NCBI RefSeq assembly: GCF_016908565.1
Contig: NZ_JAFBED010000002.1
Span: 496,001-560,000, forward strand
DNA from: Sutcliffiella tianshenii
Lineage (GTDB): Bacteria > Bacillota > Bacilli > Bacillales > Bacillaceae_I
Length of the DNA stretch: 64,000 nt
Direction: 5' to 3'
A model generated the notes under the pieces. That model was not told the origin of the DNA. It saw only the letters and a program-made list of their open reading frames with translations, and ran no database searches. Numbering within the stretch: the first letter of the stretch is position 1; each line of letters starts with the position of its first letter. Below are positions 1-8,004 of the stretch, piece by piece. Both the position numbers and the translations under genes were made by a program.

Positions 1-157
1 GGTACACCTTGCTGATTAATTCTTGGTGATTATTAGCCTCCATGGTCAATCGGAATACTGGAGCATATCCTTTCGTTTCCCCATATTTCGGTGTTTGCAT
101 AATGGTGACATCGTATTCCCCGGAACCAATTTTCATCATTCTTTTTATAGCCAACAT
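1..157 (-). CDS. Unrecognised protein, N-terminal 52 residues (runs off the window)
   Basis: An open frame on the minus strand starts at an ATG at 157, after a GAGGGGTG ribosome binding site, and stays open to the window edge. The visible N-terminus begins MLAIKRMMKIGSGEYDVTIM and continues as a short basic/hydrophilic stretch with no signal peptide or membrane segment. An internal ATG-ATG pair a few codons in is an alternative start. I do not recognise the family, so no function is given. It is divergent from yppC across about 210 bp in which I see no other gene and no clear promoter. Confidence 0.55.
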   Translation of the reverse strand, partial: MLAIKRMMKIGSGEYDVTIMQTPKYGETKGYAPVFRLTMEANNHQELISKVY

Positions 158-368
158 CCTACTTCACCCCTCAGCCATTTTTATACTATATTAATTAGAA
201 ACTCACCTTGTCGAATCCTTCATCAAAAAAAAGAAAGTTTTGTCGAACCGAGCCGAGAAGTAAGAAGTTTTGTGTGAATTTGATACAGTCAAGTTCACCA
301 CCCTGTAAAGATGTGAATGAACGTGCATCATTTTCATTTCCATTAATACAATAAATCGAGGTGGTGGG

Positions 369-1484
369 ATGCTTTTCGGTTGGCTCAAAAACAAATCGCA
401 GAAGAAATTAATGGAAAACAGTGATAAAATACTTACTTTGCATGAAAAAACTATTCTCCTGCAAGAGTGGCAAGTACCTCCTTCCCTTTCTCCCCTAAAT
501 GAAAACGACCTTAAACTTCTTGATGAAATTAAAAGCCGGACACTCCAATCAAATCGGAACAACATCACTCGTACGCAAGCCTATTTGGACATATACCTGA
601 ATCACCCTGAACTTCATTGGGCATTTCTTGCACATATGGTTTCACGGAATGCAGGATGGAACATGACCGACCTAAAAAGACACAGCTTGTCAGGATTGAT
701 GGGCTTTGACAGCAGTTCCATCTTTTTTGGTTTTTTGGAAAAAGGCAATCACCTTATTTTCCAGGATGCCTTTCCTCAGCTATCTCTATATGCTGAAGGC
801 AAAAGACAAAACCAGGACTTCTCTCACCTTTTGGGGCATATCGGCGTTTCCTCCTTTATGTTACCCTTTTGGAGACTTTTCCTTAAAGACGGCGGGAAGA
901 ATTCCAGACTTCTGACGGTTTCCCTTATTATCAATGAACAAAGTCTTTTGCAAAAGCATGTCATGAATAACCCATACTATCAGGAGAAAGTGCTAAATTC
1001 GCTGAAATTTCAGTTGCAGGAAAAACTGGGTTTTACACAGATTCTTTTTCCTTACAAACACAGGAACCTGATCGAGATTACCGGTGGTACAGTCGCTAAT
1101 TTTGCAAGCCTCCCGTCAAGGATTGAGTTTGGGAAAGAACTCTATATGCGCTTATTCTCGGACCCTGAGGTACTGCAAGGTGCAGTTGCTTTTGGTAAAG
1201 ATAATTTCCATACAGGGTCGCGATCAGATTACATGCCAAAAGTATTTTCAACGGATGCTGACAGTTTGAAGGTGTACAGTCCCCATCTTGAAAATGCTTG
1301 GCCGACCCACCTGCACAAATCCACTAAAAAACTCGAGGACTGGTTTTCCTTTGATAAGGCCAATGAGCTGCCAGGCTTGTTCACTTTATCAGGCCAAAAA
1401 GATATCCCGAATATGAAAGAGGAACATCTGCTCAACATCATGCAACTTTCAAGCCTCGGTGAAATCCATAAATTGATGACTTAA
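369..1484 (+). CDS. yppC: DUF2515 family protein (YppC-like)
   Basis: A 371-residue soluble protein matching the DUF2515/YppC family of Bacillus by its central block (RTQAYLDIYLNHPELHWA, then VSRNAGWNMTDL) and overall length. Members have no assigned activity that I know of. No signal peptide or membrane segment is evident. The ATG at 369 follows GAGGTGGTGGG at proper distance. It is monocistronic: a canonical terminator hairpin begins 40 bp after the stop and is followed by seven further near-copies of the same hairpin (see the repeat at 1526). Family assignment is from recognised sequence blocks only. Confidence 0.8.
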   Translation: MLFGWLKNKSQKKLMENSDKILTLHEKTILLQEWQVPPSLSPLNENDLKLLDEIKSRTLQSNRNNITRTQAYLDIYLNHPELHWAFLAHMVSRNAGWNMTDLKRHSLSGLMGFDSSSIFFGFLEKGNHLIFQDAFPQLSLYAEGKRQNQDFSHLLGHIGVSSFMLPFWRLFLKDGGKNSRLLTVSLIINEQSLLQKHVMNNPYYQEKVLNSLKFQLQEKLGFTQILFPYKHRNLIEITGGTVANFASLPSRIEFGKELYMRLFSDPEVLQGAVAFGKDNFHTGSRSDYMPKVFSTDADSLKVYSPHLENAWPTHLHKSTKKLEDWFSFDKANELPGLFTLSGQKDIPNMKEEHLLNIMQLSSLGEIHKLMT

Positions 1485-1525
1485 AATATAGCTTTGTTAA
1501 ATTAAATTGTTGATAAATCTACTTG

Positions 1526-1920
1526 AAAAGGTCTTCATCCGGGTTATGAAGACCTTTTTTCGAAATAATGGCGGCGTATTAGTCTTCATCTGGCTTATGA
1601 AGACCTTTTCTCTGAACAACGGCCGGCATTTTGGTCTTCATCTGGCTTATGAAGACCTTTTCTCTGAACAACGGCCGGCGTTTTGGTCTTCATCTGGCTT
1701 ATGAAGACCTTTTCTCTGTATAACGCTCGGCATTTTGGTCTTCATCTAGCTTATGAAGACCTTTCCTCTAACCAACGGTCGGCATTTTGGTCTTCATCTG
1801 GCTTATGAAGACCTTTTCTCTAACCAACGGTCGGCATTTTGGTCTTCATCTGGCTTATGAAGACCTTTTCTCTATACAACGGTCGGCATTTTGATCTTCA
1901 TTTGGCTTATAAAAACAATC
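1526..1920 (+). repeat. Tandem array of eight terminator-like hairpins, 51-52 bp period
   Basis: Eight units lie head to tail. The conserved core starts at 1531, 1582, 1634, 1686, 1738, 1790, 1842 and 1894, giving one period of 51 and then exactly 52 bp. Each unit carries the stem GGTCTTCAT / ATGAAGACC around a 7-nt loop, followed by TTTT(C). The first unit, with AAAAGG before and CCTTTTTT after the stem, is a textbook Rho-independent terminator for yppC. The last unit has lost stem pairing. Linkers share CTCT..AACGGYCGGCATTTTG. Orientation of the T-tracts matches yppC transcription. A short open frame through the array is only repeat translation. Confidence 0.9.
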
Positions 1921-2039
1921 TATCCCCATCCAATACCGATGATTTCCTAGTTCTGGGAAATGTATCTGTGGTTTGGAGAAGTAGAGGGACAAAATCCGAT
2001 CCAGTAATCAACAGAAGTATTATTTAACAAAATTAAAAT

Positions 2040-2069
2040 AAAAAACGGCAGTGTGGACAGCCGTTTTTT
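2040..2069. terminator. Bidirectional Rho-independent terminator (yozD side)
   Basis: AAAAACGGC pairs with GCCGTTTTT around a 10-nt loop; T-runs lie on both strands. It is 50 bp behind the yozD stop on the minus strand. The stretch 1921-2039 between the repeat array and this hairpin holds nothing I can identify. Confidence 0.8.
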
Positions 2070-2118
2070 CTACCGAAACTTTTACATAAAGGGGCTTTGA
2101 ATGAGGAGTTCATCCTAG

Positions 2119-2292
2119 CTAGTCGATGTCCATTTCTTCATCGATAATGCATTTTTCCAGCAGATATTCAAACATGATATCCGCCAGTTCCTCGATCTCA
2201 CTCTCCGCTGGGACGAAACCGCGTCTTACCAGCTCATTGTAAAAGAATTCAGCTATCTCTTCAGTATCAATGACCACTTCGATTTCTTTCAC
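2119..2292 (-). CDS. yozD: YozD-type small protein
   Basis: A 57-residue acidic protein, beginning VKEIEVVIDTEEIAEFFYNE and ending in an acidic tail (EEMDID). The sequence and its place next to yodN, yozE, yokU and kamA match B. subtilis YozD, whose function is unknown. The GTG start at 2292 is chosen because AAGGGGTG lies five bases upstream. No membrane segment. A terminator lies 50 bp downstream. The promoter region 2293-2472 is shared with the divergent small peptide at 2473; no consensus promoter is obvious there. Confidence 0.75.
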   Translation of the reverse strand: MKEIEVVIDTEEIAEFFYNELVRRGFVPAESEIEELADIMFEYLLEKCIIDEEMDID

Positions 2293-2472
2293 AATATCAC
2301 CCCTTTTTAAAAGGTTTATGTACGTCTTTTTAGATATATGTCTTACTCACTATAATAATCCATCTCATAACACTTTTACCAGAATTGTTTGAAAAAAAGC
2401 ATATTTATTTTCATCCAGTCATAGATTTAAGTATGTTGGACAAGCGGTAAAAAAACAAAGGGGGATTTGAGG

Positions 2473-2631
2473 ATGAGAGAGCATCTGTCACGTTTGGAAA
2501 AACTAGGAGAAGAAGAAGTGCTTTTGCCAATTCTTGATAGAATAAGCGAAAGCCTTGTTAAAGCGGCTGCTATTGTAGGGTTGCCATTTCTATTTCTATT
2601 ACTTCTACAATTCTCCTACTTACTTTTCTAA
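2473..2631 (+). CDS. Small single-pass membrane peptide (52 aa), unknown
   Basis: A 52-residue frame starting at ATG 2473 after GGGGGATTTGAGG. The first 34 residues are charged (MREHLSRLEKLGEEEV...), and the last 18 form one hydrophobic segment (VGLPFLFLLLLQFSYLLF), so it looks like a tail-anchored peptide. Its last 12 bases overlap the 3' end of the convergent yodN gene. I recognise no family. Good ribosome binding site and amphipathic plus membrane layout support a real gene; the lack of a clear promoter and terminator keeps confidence moderate. Confidence 0.5.
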   Translation: MREHLSRLEKLGEEEVLLPILDRISESLVKAAAIVGLPFLFLLLLQFSYLLF

Positions 2632-3327
2632 TCGGCTATGTTTTTTGCCTTCCATATATTTTTTTAGGTTCGTTACCACAAGATTCATCACTTCTTTGTA
2701 TTCCTGGTCCCCAAAGATATCATAAAGAACCTTATAATCATTGTACACATCCAATAGACCATCGATGATACGCTGATATTCCTGGTTAAACTCTTCTTTT
2801 TTGTAATGTTTATTAGTACCTGTCATGGGATTATACAACTCCAAGCTCGTATTTTCTTTATTGAACATATAGGATAATCCAAGTTTATGAATGAGGATTT
2901 CAGCATGATCATGATGTACAACCATGGTCAATTCCTCTTCGCCAGCTTCCAGCCATTCACCATCTGACAGCCTTGTAAGTTCATAGATGATATCCTCCCA
3001 GGAATCTTCCTTATAACGCCAGATTTCCGTGCGGAATCCCACAATTTTGAATAATTCGGTCCCATAGCCGGTCACATGGACGATATCCCCGATAAAATAG
3101 AGATACTTGATGTCCAACCGCTCTGTCACAAGAACCTTCCCTTCATATTCTGACACATACGCCAATGTCTCTTCCTGGTATAGACCGTCGCTAGAATTCA
3201 CCTCATACACATATACTCCATCGATCTGCTTGATATCTGTCACTTTTCCAACAGTTCCATATATGGTGATTACAACTATGTCACCCATTTTATATTTCGG
3301 TTTATTCGGTTTCTTTTTCTTCCCCAT
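2620..3327 (-). CDS. yodN: YodN-like protein
   Basis: A 235-residue soluble protein, with a basic N-terminus (MGKKKKPNKPKYKMGDIVV) followed by what look like two beta-rich repeats, each starting with a GDIV..T.YGT motif (about residues 15-60 and 79-135), then a helical C-terminal half. Length and genomic position between yozD and yozE match B. subtilis YodN, which has no known function. The repeated GD.V....GT pattern resembles KOW/SH3-like barrels, an inference from pattern only. Its 3' end overlaps the convergent small peptide gene by 12 bp. Confidence 0.7.
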   Translation of the reverse strand: MGKKKKPNKPKYKMGDIVVITIYGTVGKVTDIKQIDGVYVYEVNSSDGLYQEETLAYVSEYEGKVLVTERLDIKYLYFIGDIVHVTGYGTELFKIVGFRTEIWRYKEDSWEDIIYELTRLSDGEWLEAGEEELTMVVHHDHAEILIHKLGLSYMFNKENTSLELYNPMTGTNKHYKKEEFNQEYQRIIDGLLDVYNDYKVLYDIFGDQEYKEVMNLVVTNLKKYMEGKKHSRLEK

Positions 3328-3437
3328 ATAATCTGTCTCCTAACTTATACCTGTGACTTTGATAGTAATGTATTATATGCAGGAGGATGGAAAAGCGCTA
3401 AAGATGATAAGGAGAAAAAGCATGGTGAACATAATAA

Positions 3438-3475
3438 AAAAAACACATCCGCAAATTCCAGCGGATGTGTTTTTG
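3438..3475. terminator. Bidirectional terminator behind yozE
   Basis: ACACATCCGC pairs perfectly with GCGGATGTGT around an 8-nt loop, with a run of A on one side and T on the other. It lies 10 bp after the yozE stop on the minus strand. No convincing gene lies between yodN and this hairpin. Confidence 0.9.
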
Positions 3476-3485
3476 GTCCATTCTA

Positions 3486-3719
3486 TTATACATCTTCCTT
3501 ATATAGCTCCCATGCTTCATCAAAGGTAGACATGCTTGACAGGTACTGCCCGTTCATTTCGAGATAACTGCTGATTTCATGGTAATCAGTTGAATTCTTT
3601 GGGAAGCTGTGATCATCATAAGCATGGTTTGCGAAGATGCTGATGGCATCTTTCTTTAATGCATGACGGTATTTCAACAGATAATGGTAAAACGACTTTC
3701 TCATAATAAATGCACTCAC
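3486..3719 (-). CDS. yozE: YozE family (SAM-like fold) protein
   Basis: A 77-residue protein of the YozE family, recognisable by SFYHYLLKYRH, FANHAYDDHSFPK and a C-terminal FDEAWELY. The family adopts a sterile-alpha-motif-like helical fold and its role is unknown. The GTG at 3719 is preceded by GAGAGG at good spacing; an internal ATG six codons in (MRKSFYH) would give the more usual 72-74 residue length and is a real alternative. It follows yokU on the same strand and ends in a strong terminator. Confidence 0.9.
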   Translation of the reverse strand: MSAFIMRKSFYHYLLKYRHALKKDAISIFANHAYDDHSFPKNSTDYHEISSYLEMNGQYLSSMSTFDEAWELYKEDV

Positions 3720-3773
3720 CCATTTTTCCTCTCATTCTACAGGAAAATCGCGCTGTTGTTAAGGTGATTGCAT

Positions 3774-4055
3774 TTAAAGTGTGAAATCGAAATAATTCCT
3801 TTTGAGTAGCCTTGGTTTTTCCATCAGTGCCTCATAGGAAATTTCACCCTCAAGGTCCTTCGTATTTATCAGGAAAAGCTGATCTTCGATTTCCTTTGTG
3901 ATGTCATCTTCCTGATATTCCATACCGCAGGCCTGGCAGCTTCGTGACGGAGTTTCTGTAATGGTAATGGCCCTTGAACCGTCTGGCAATTCCCAATACA
4001 CAACATTCTTATTCTCTATCGCTTCATCGGCATCACACCATTTACACTTCATCAT
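3774..4055 (-). CDS. yokU: YokU family zinc-ribbon-like protein
   Basis: A 93-residue protein with two CxxC pairs (KCKWC near the start, SCQACG near residue 40), typical of the YokU family, which is regularly found beside kamA. The cysteines suggest a small zinc site. The start is eight bases after the kamA stop, so it is almost certainly co-transcribed with kamA from the sigma-54 promoter. Function is unknown; association with lysine 2,3-aminomutase suggests a helper role, which is inference. Confidence 0.85.
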   Translation of the reverse strand: MMKCKWCDADEAIENKNVVYWELPDGSRAITITETPSRSCQACGMEYQEDDITKEIEDQLFLINTKDLEGEISYEALMEKPRLLKRNYFDFTL

Positions 4056-4063
4056 TAGCCCTC

Positions 4064-5479
4064 CTAATTGCCGTCTCTGGTTTTATCCACTTCTGTATAT
4101 TTCTGAAGTTGAGCCTGGAATTTCTTTTCCTTCAATTCATCCCTTTTGCCCCGTTTATCCTTTAACGTTGTATGGGCAGGGTCCGTTTCATAGTTCTTTC
4201 GGCGATTAAGCCTGTTCAAGCCTTCTGGAACAAGGTTGAACTGGGAATCGTTCATCAATCCCGCAATCCCGATATTGGATCGTTTTTCTTCCATATTCGG
4301 GTATATCCCTGCAAAGTATCCATCTGCCCGACCTGGAATGTAATTTTCAGGTTCCGGATAGGTTGTTATCACACCTTCAAAATTGCGTAAAACCACTTTA
4401 TTGGCACTTTGGGAGATGATATAGTTCGGCTGTACCGCGATTTTACCGCCCCCGCCTGGAGCATCCACGACAAAGGTCGGTACTGCGTACCCCGAGGTGT
4501 GCCCCCTTAGCCCCTCAATGATTTCAAGCCCCTTTGCCACTGGAGCCCGGAAGTGACCAATGCCTTCTGAAAGGTCGCACTGATAAATGTAGTAAGGTCT
4601 TACCCTGATTTTCACCAGGTCATGCATCAGCTTTTTCATGATCGGGACACTGTCATTGATCCCCGCTAAAATTACTGCCTGATTGCCCACAGGCACTCCT
4701 GCGTTCACCAGCATTTCACAGGCGAGCTTGGATTCTTCTGTAATTTCTATCGAGGTATTAAAGTGGGTATTCAGCCAGACAGGATGGTATTTCTTGAGTA
4801 TATTGCAAAGGTTTTCCGTAATCCTTTGCGGAAAAACAACAGGCGCCCTCGTTCCGATCCTGATGATTTCCAAATGTGGAATGGCACGCAGGTTTTTCAG
4901 GATGTACTCCAGGATCTGGTCATTGATCAAAAGTCCGTCTCCCCCGGAAATGAGACAATCCCGGATTTGGTCATTGGATGCAATATAGGCAATGGCGGCA
5001 TCCAGTTGCTTCTTTGGGACCCCCATGCCAATCTGTCCTGAAAACCTGCGTCTCGTACAGTAGCGGCAATACATGGAGCACTGGTTTGTTACCAGAAATA
5101 AAACTCTGTCGGGATATCGGTGTGTAAGGCCGGGTACAGGTGAATCTTCGTCTTCATGCAGTGGATCTTCCAGATCATATTTCGTTTTATAAATTTCTTT
5201 CCCGATTGGGACTGACTGCATCCTGATCGGGCATCTTGGATCATCCGGATTCATTAGAGAAGCATAATAAGGGGTTATATTTAAAGGAATTGTCTTGGTG
5301 GATATCTTCACACCCTCCTCTTCCTCTGGTGTTAAATGGATGACTTTTTTCAAATCCTCCAATGTCCGAATGGTATTGGTCAACTGCCAGATCCAATCGT
5401 TCCACTGTTCATCGGTCACATCTTTCCATAGTTCAATGTCCTTCCAGTGACGGTCGGGCTTATATAGGTCCATTCTCAT
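4064..5479 (-). CDS. kamA: L-lysine 2,3-aminomutase
   Basis: A 471-residue radical SAM enzyme converting L-lysine to L-beta-lysine, with a 4Fe-4S cluster, S-adenosylmethionine and PLP. The cluster ligands CSMYCRYC (C134, C138, C141) and the PLP lysine in DAPGGGGK (K346) are visible, and the length matches the clostridial/Bacillus enzymes. The ATG at 5479 has GGGAGG seven bases upstream. It lies 100 bp behind its likely regulator gene and 30 bp behind a consensus -24/-12 promoter, and runs into yokU with an 8-bp gap. It starts the beta-lysine branch completed by ablB and the yodTSRQ enzymes. Confidence 0.97.
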   Translation of the reverse strand: MRMDLYKPDRHWKDIELWKDVTDEQWNDWIWQLTNTIRTLEDLKKVIHLTPEEEEGVKISTKTIPLNITPYYASLMNPDDPRCPIRMQSVPIGKEIYKTKYDLEDPLHEDEDSPVPGLTHRYPDRVLFLVTNQCSMYCRYCTRRRFSGQIGMGVPKKQLDAAIAYIASNDQIRDCLISGGDGLLINDQILEYILKNLRAIPHLEIIRIGTRAPVVFPQRITENLCNILKKYHPVWLNTHFNTSIEITEESKLACEMLVNAGVPVGNQAVILAGINDSVPIMKKLMHDLVKIRVRPYYIYQCDLSEGIGHFRAPVAKGLEIIEGLRGHTSGYAVPTFVVDAPGGGGKIAVQPNYIISQSANKVVLRNFEGVITTYPEPENYIPGRADGYFAGIYPNMEEKRSNIGIAGLMNDSQFNLVPEGLNRLNRRKNYETDPAHTTLKDKRGKRDELKEKKFQAQLQKYTEVDKTRDGN

Positions 5480-5508
5480 TCTCTATCTCCTCCCTTTCCT
5501 AAAACTAT

Positions 5509-5524
5509 TGCAATAATCGTGCCA
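5509..5524 (-). promoter_or_regulatory. Sigma-54 (-24/-12) promoter of kamA-yokU
   Basis: Read on the minus strand the site is TGGCAC-N5-TTGCA, with the GG and GC dinucleotides exactly spaced, a full match to the SigL/RpoN consensus. It is 30 bp upstream of the kamA start codon and just downstream of the gene for a sigma-54 activator. Predicted transcription start is near 5498. The upstream activator-binding site was not identified. Confidence 0.92.
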
Positions 5525-5579
5525 ACTAAGGAATTTGCCTAGTTATTACTTATATATGTCAAGGGCGGGGAATCTGTTA

Positions 5580-7061
5580 TTATCCTTGTTGAGTATTTTG
5601 ATCTGCTGCCGCCAATTTTTCGGCAGCTTGGAAACGCTGAGACTTATTTTCTATCAATCTCGTCATTTTGTATTGCAGCGTTTGCCTGGGGATTTGCAGC
5701 AGCTTAGCCGCTTTTTGGACATTTCCGTCCGTCTTTCGGAGGGCATCTTGAATACAAGCCTTTTCCGTTTCATGTAGTACCTGCCGAAGAGACTTATTTT
5801 CATCTGCTAAAAACAAATTCGCAGTTGATAGGAACTTGTTTGGGAGGTCCTTTTCTGTGATGAGATCTTCCTGTGACTTTACAAGCACATATTCGATTGT
5901 ATTTTTCAATTCCCTGACATTCCCAGGCCAAGGGTATGATTGAAAGATCCTTATGACCGATTCAGCAAGCTGATGCTTCACGGTGGATTTCTTATGTGTT
6001 GAACGGGAGAGAAAGTGGTTTGCAAGTATAGGAATATCCATTTTCCGCTCCATCAATGAAGGTAAAGAGATGGAGCAAGTACTCAATCGATAATAAAGGT
6101 CTTCTCTCAGTCTATTTTCTTTTACACAATTCTCTGGGATTTCATTGAGGGCGGTTATGATTCGAACATCCACTTTATATGCAGTCACACCTCCCACTCT
6201 CCTTATGGTTCCATCCTCTAAGACCCTTAAAAGCTTTGTCTGGAGCTCTAGTGGCATGGAATTCAATTCATCCAAAAAGAGAGTCCCTCCATGTGCAAGC
6301 TCCAACAGCCCCGCCTTTTCCACTGCCCCTGTATAGCTGCCCTTGCTTGTGCCGAAAAGGAGGCTTTCCAGGAGTGTTTCGGGAATTGCGCCACAGTTTT
6401 GAACAATAAAGGGAGCCCCCCTCCTAATGGATGCAGCATGTATTCCTTGGGCAAGTATCTCCTTGCCTGTTCCCGTCTTTCCATATATGATTACCGGTAG
6501 GTCGGATGAAGCAAAAAGGAAAGCTTCCTCTATAATTCTCCTGCAAACAGGATCGACTGTAATAAAATCATTCAGAGTAAAATGGACCTCTGGTGACTGT
6601 TTTGGAAGTGTGTAATCTTTTTTGTACATTTTTGTTTTCAGGTCCATAAGCTGATTGGAAAGCATTTTTATTTTTCCATAATTTTTTGCTATTTCAACTG
6701 CTCCCAATACTTGCCCTTCCACAACAAGCGGGACCGTGGTGTTGATTGTTTCAATCATCACACCCTTTTTGTTTTCATATCTCTGGTTTTTATGATAAAT
6801 GGGTTTTTTTGTTTCGAGGACTTTTAAAAGCGTGCTTGTTTGAGATGTCAGTGACGGGAAAACCTGCAGGATATGCCTTCCCATCACTTCCTCCCAACTC
6901 ATCCCATCATGTTCTGAAGCAACCCGATTGTAGTAGATGGTGACTCCATTATGATCAACCGCATGGATGGCCTCATCAATACCATTCAATATCCGTTCAA
7001 GCATTTCTTTGGATAATAGACTGGATTCACTCAATCTGATCACCCGCCTAATTTCCGGCAC
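5580..7061 (-). CDS. kamR: Sigma-54-dependent activator with PAS domain (KamR type)
   Basis: A 493-residue enhancer-binding protein. Residues about 20-130 form a PAS-type sensor region; the AAA+ domain follows, with Walker A YGKTGTGKE (194-201), the sigma-54 contact loop as GSYTGA (241-246, a conservative variant of GAFTGA) and Walker B LFLDE. A Fis-type helix-turn-helix closes the protein (about 445-475, NVQKAAKLLQIPRQTLQ). Position directly before the kamA -24/-12 promoter points to control of kamA, as described for KamR of the B. thuringiensis kam locus. The frame overlaps ablB by 14 bp. A TTG ten codons inside (after GGCGGGTGA) is an alternative start. Confidence 0.88.
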   Translation of the reverse strand: MPEIRRVIRLSESSLLSKEMLERILNGIDEAIHAVDHNGVTIYYNRVASEHDGMSWEEVMGRHILQVFPSLTSQTSTLLKVLETKKPIYHKNQRYENKKGVMIETINTTVPLVVEGQVLGAVEIAKNYGKIKMLSNQLMDLKTKMYKKDYTLPKQSPEVHFTLNDFITVDPVCRRIIEEAFLFASSDLPVIIYGKTGTGKEILAQGIHAASIRRGAPFIVQNCGAIPETLLESLLFGTSKGSYTGAVEKAGLLELAHGGTLFLDELNSMPLELQTKLLRVLEDGTIRRVGGVTAYKVDVRIITALNEIPENCVKENRLREDLYYRLSTCSISLPSLMERKMDIPILANHFLSRSTHKKSTVKHQLAESVIRIFQSYPWPGNVRELKNTIEYVLVKSQEDLITEKDLPNKFLSTANLFLADENKSLRQVLHETEKACIQDALRKTDGNVQKAAKLLQIPRQTLQYKMTRLIENKSQRFQAAEKLAAADQNTQQG

Positions 7062-7935
7062 TTAATGCCGATTTTTCGGCAAAATGGAAACTCAAATCTT
7101 TATACCATACATTCATATCTTCAATACTGTCATAAATGTAACAATTATTTTTCAATCTGCCCTGATAGGTATAGCCTGACTTATGCAGTACTGCGTTCAT
7201 TCCAAATGACAACGCTCTAGCGATGGAGTAGCTGCAGAAAACCCGCTTTGAAATCAATTCATTCTCAAGCGATTGGATGATGCTGTTCATACTTCCGCCC
7301 TTCCTATGGGAAGATAGGGTTGCGCAATCAGTGATTTCTGCATTGCGATATTCCATATTCACCTCTGCGGAAGCTGCAGCAATAATTTGGCCATCCACCT
7401 CTAAATAATGAAAGATTGTGTTTTCCTCCATTTGGCTGCTTATATAGTCCGGATCATCAATGGGAACAGGATAAATCGGGAAAACACCCGCATAAAATGT
7501 TGAGAGCCTTTTAGCATCATGTGTTGTTGCCTTTCTGATTGAAGATGTGGAAACCCCAGCATTTTCAGTATTCCTGTCTTTTTTCCATACTTCCTCCAAC
7601 TGTTGATCTTCCTCAATCCACTTTGCACTTGTGTATCTGTTCTGATCGTCATATTTGCATAGGAAAAAAGCGGTGCTTCCAAGAAAATATCCTGGAATAC
7701 TTGCTTCTAGCAGATACCCTTTACTTAAAAATGATGTCACATTCTCTGTTCTGCATTTGATGATCGTTTTGTGTACATATTTTTCCTTCTCCAATTCATG
7801 GATGGCAGTGAAAATACTTTCGAGATTTCCACGGTAATCCTCGATTTTCAACCGTTCATTTGCAAAGTCTTTATACCCTTTCAAATAAAACCGTTCATTT
7901 TGCAGGATTATATATTCCCCATTTATTTTCCCCAC
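7048..7935 (-). CDS. ablB: Beta-lysine N6-acetyltransferase (YodP/AblB)
   Basis: A 295-residue protein of the putative beta-lysine acetyltransferase family (AblB/YodP): an N-terminal half typical of the family (RTENVTSFLSKGYLLEASIPGYF) and a C-terminal GNAT domain (about 130-275) with the acetyl-CoA loop region ATLSSHRKGG. In the proposed pathway it acetylates L-beta-lysine made by KamA to N6-acetyl-beta-lysine, used either as a compatible solute or as a catabolic intermediate. The GTG start at 7935 follows GGAGGGGGTG. It lies 69 bp behind the ger operon and overlaps the activator gene, so it may share transcription with both. Confidence 0.9.
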   Translation of the reverse strand: MGKINGEYIILQNERFYLKGYKDFANERLKIEDYRGNLESIFTAIHELEKEKYVHKTIIKCRTENVTSFLSKGYLLEASIPGYFLGSTAFFLCKYDDQNRYTSAKWIEEDQQLEEVWKKDRNTENAGVSTSSIRKATTHDAKRLSTFYAGVFPIYPVPIDDPDYISSQMEENTIFHYLEVDGQIIAAASAEVNMEYRNAEITDCATLSSHRKGGSMNSIIQSLENELISKRVFCSYSIARALSFGMNAVLHKSGYTYQGRLKNNCYIYDSIEDMNVWYKDLSFHFAEKSALSAGN

Positions 7936-8004
7936 GCCAACACCCCCTCCATTAAGTGTTCGATACCAAGAAAGAAATTCCCCTTTCTTTTAGATATTTT
8001 ATTT

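Noticed and set aside
1526-1920. CRISPR array
   Set aside because: Units are full-length near-copies with hairpins; there are no unique spacers and no cas genes.
1507-2027. Short coding frames inside the terminator array
   Set aside because: They simply translate the 52 bp repeat, change frame between units and have no ribosome binding site.
3375-3530. Possible small plus-strand gene with AGGAGG nearby
   Set aside because: The frame would run through the strong yozE terminator and into yozE; no conserved features.
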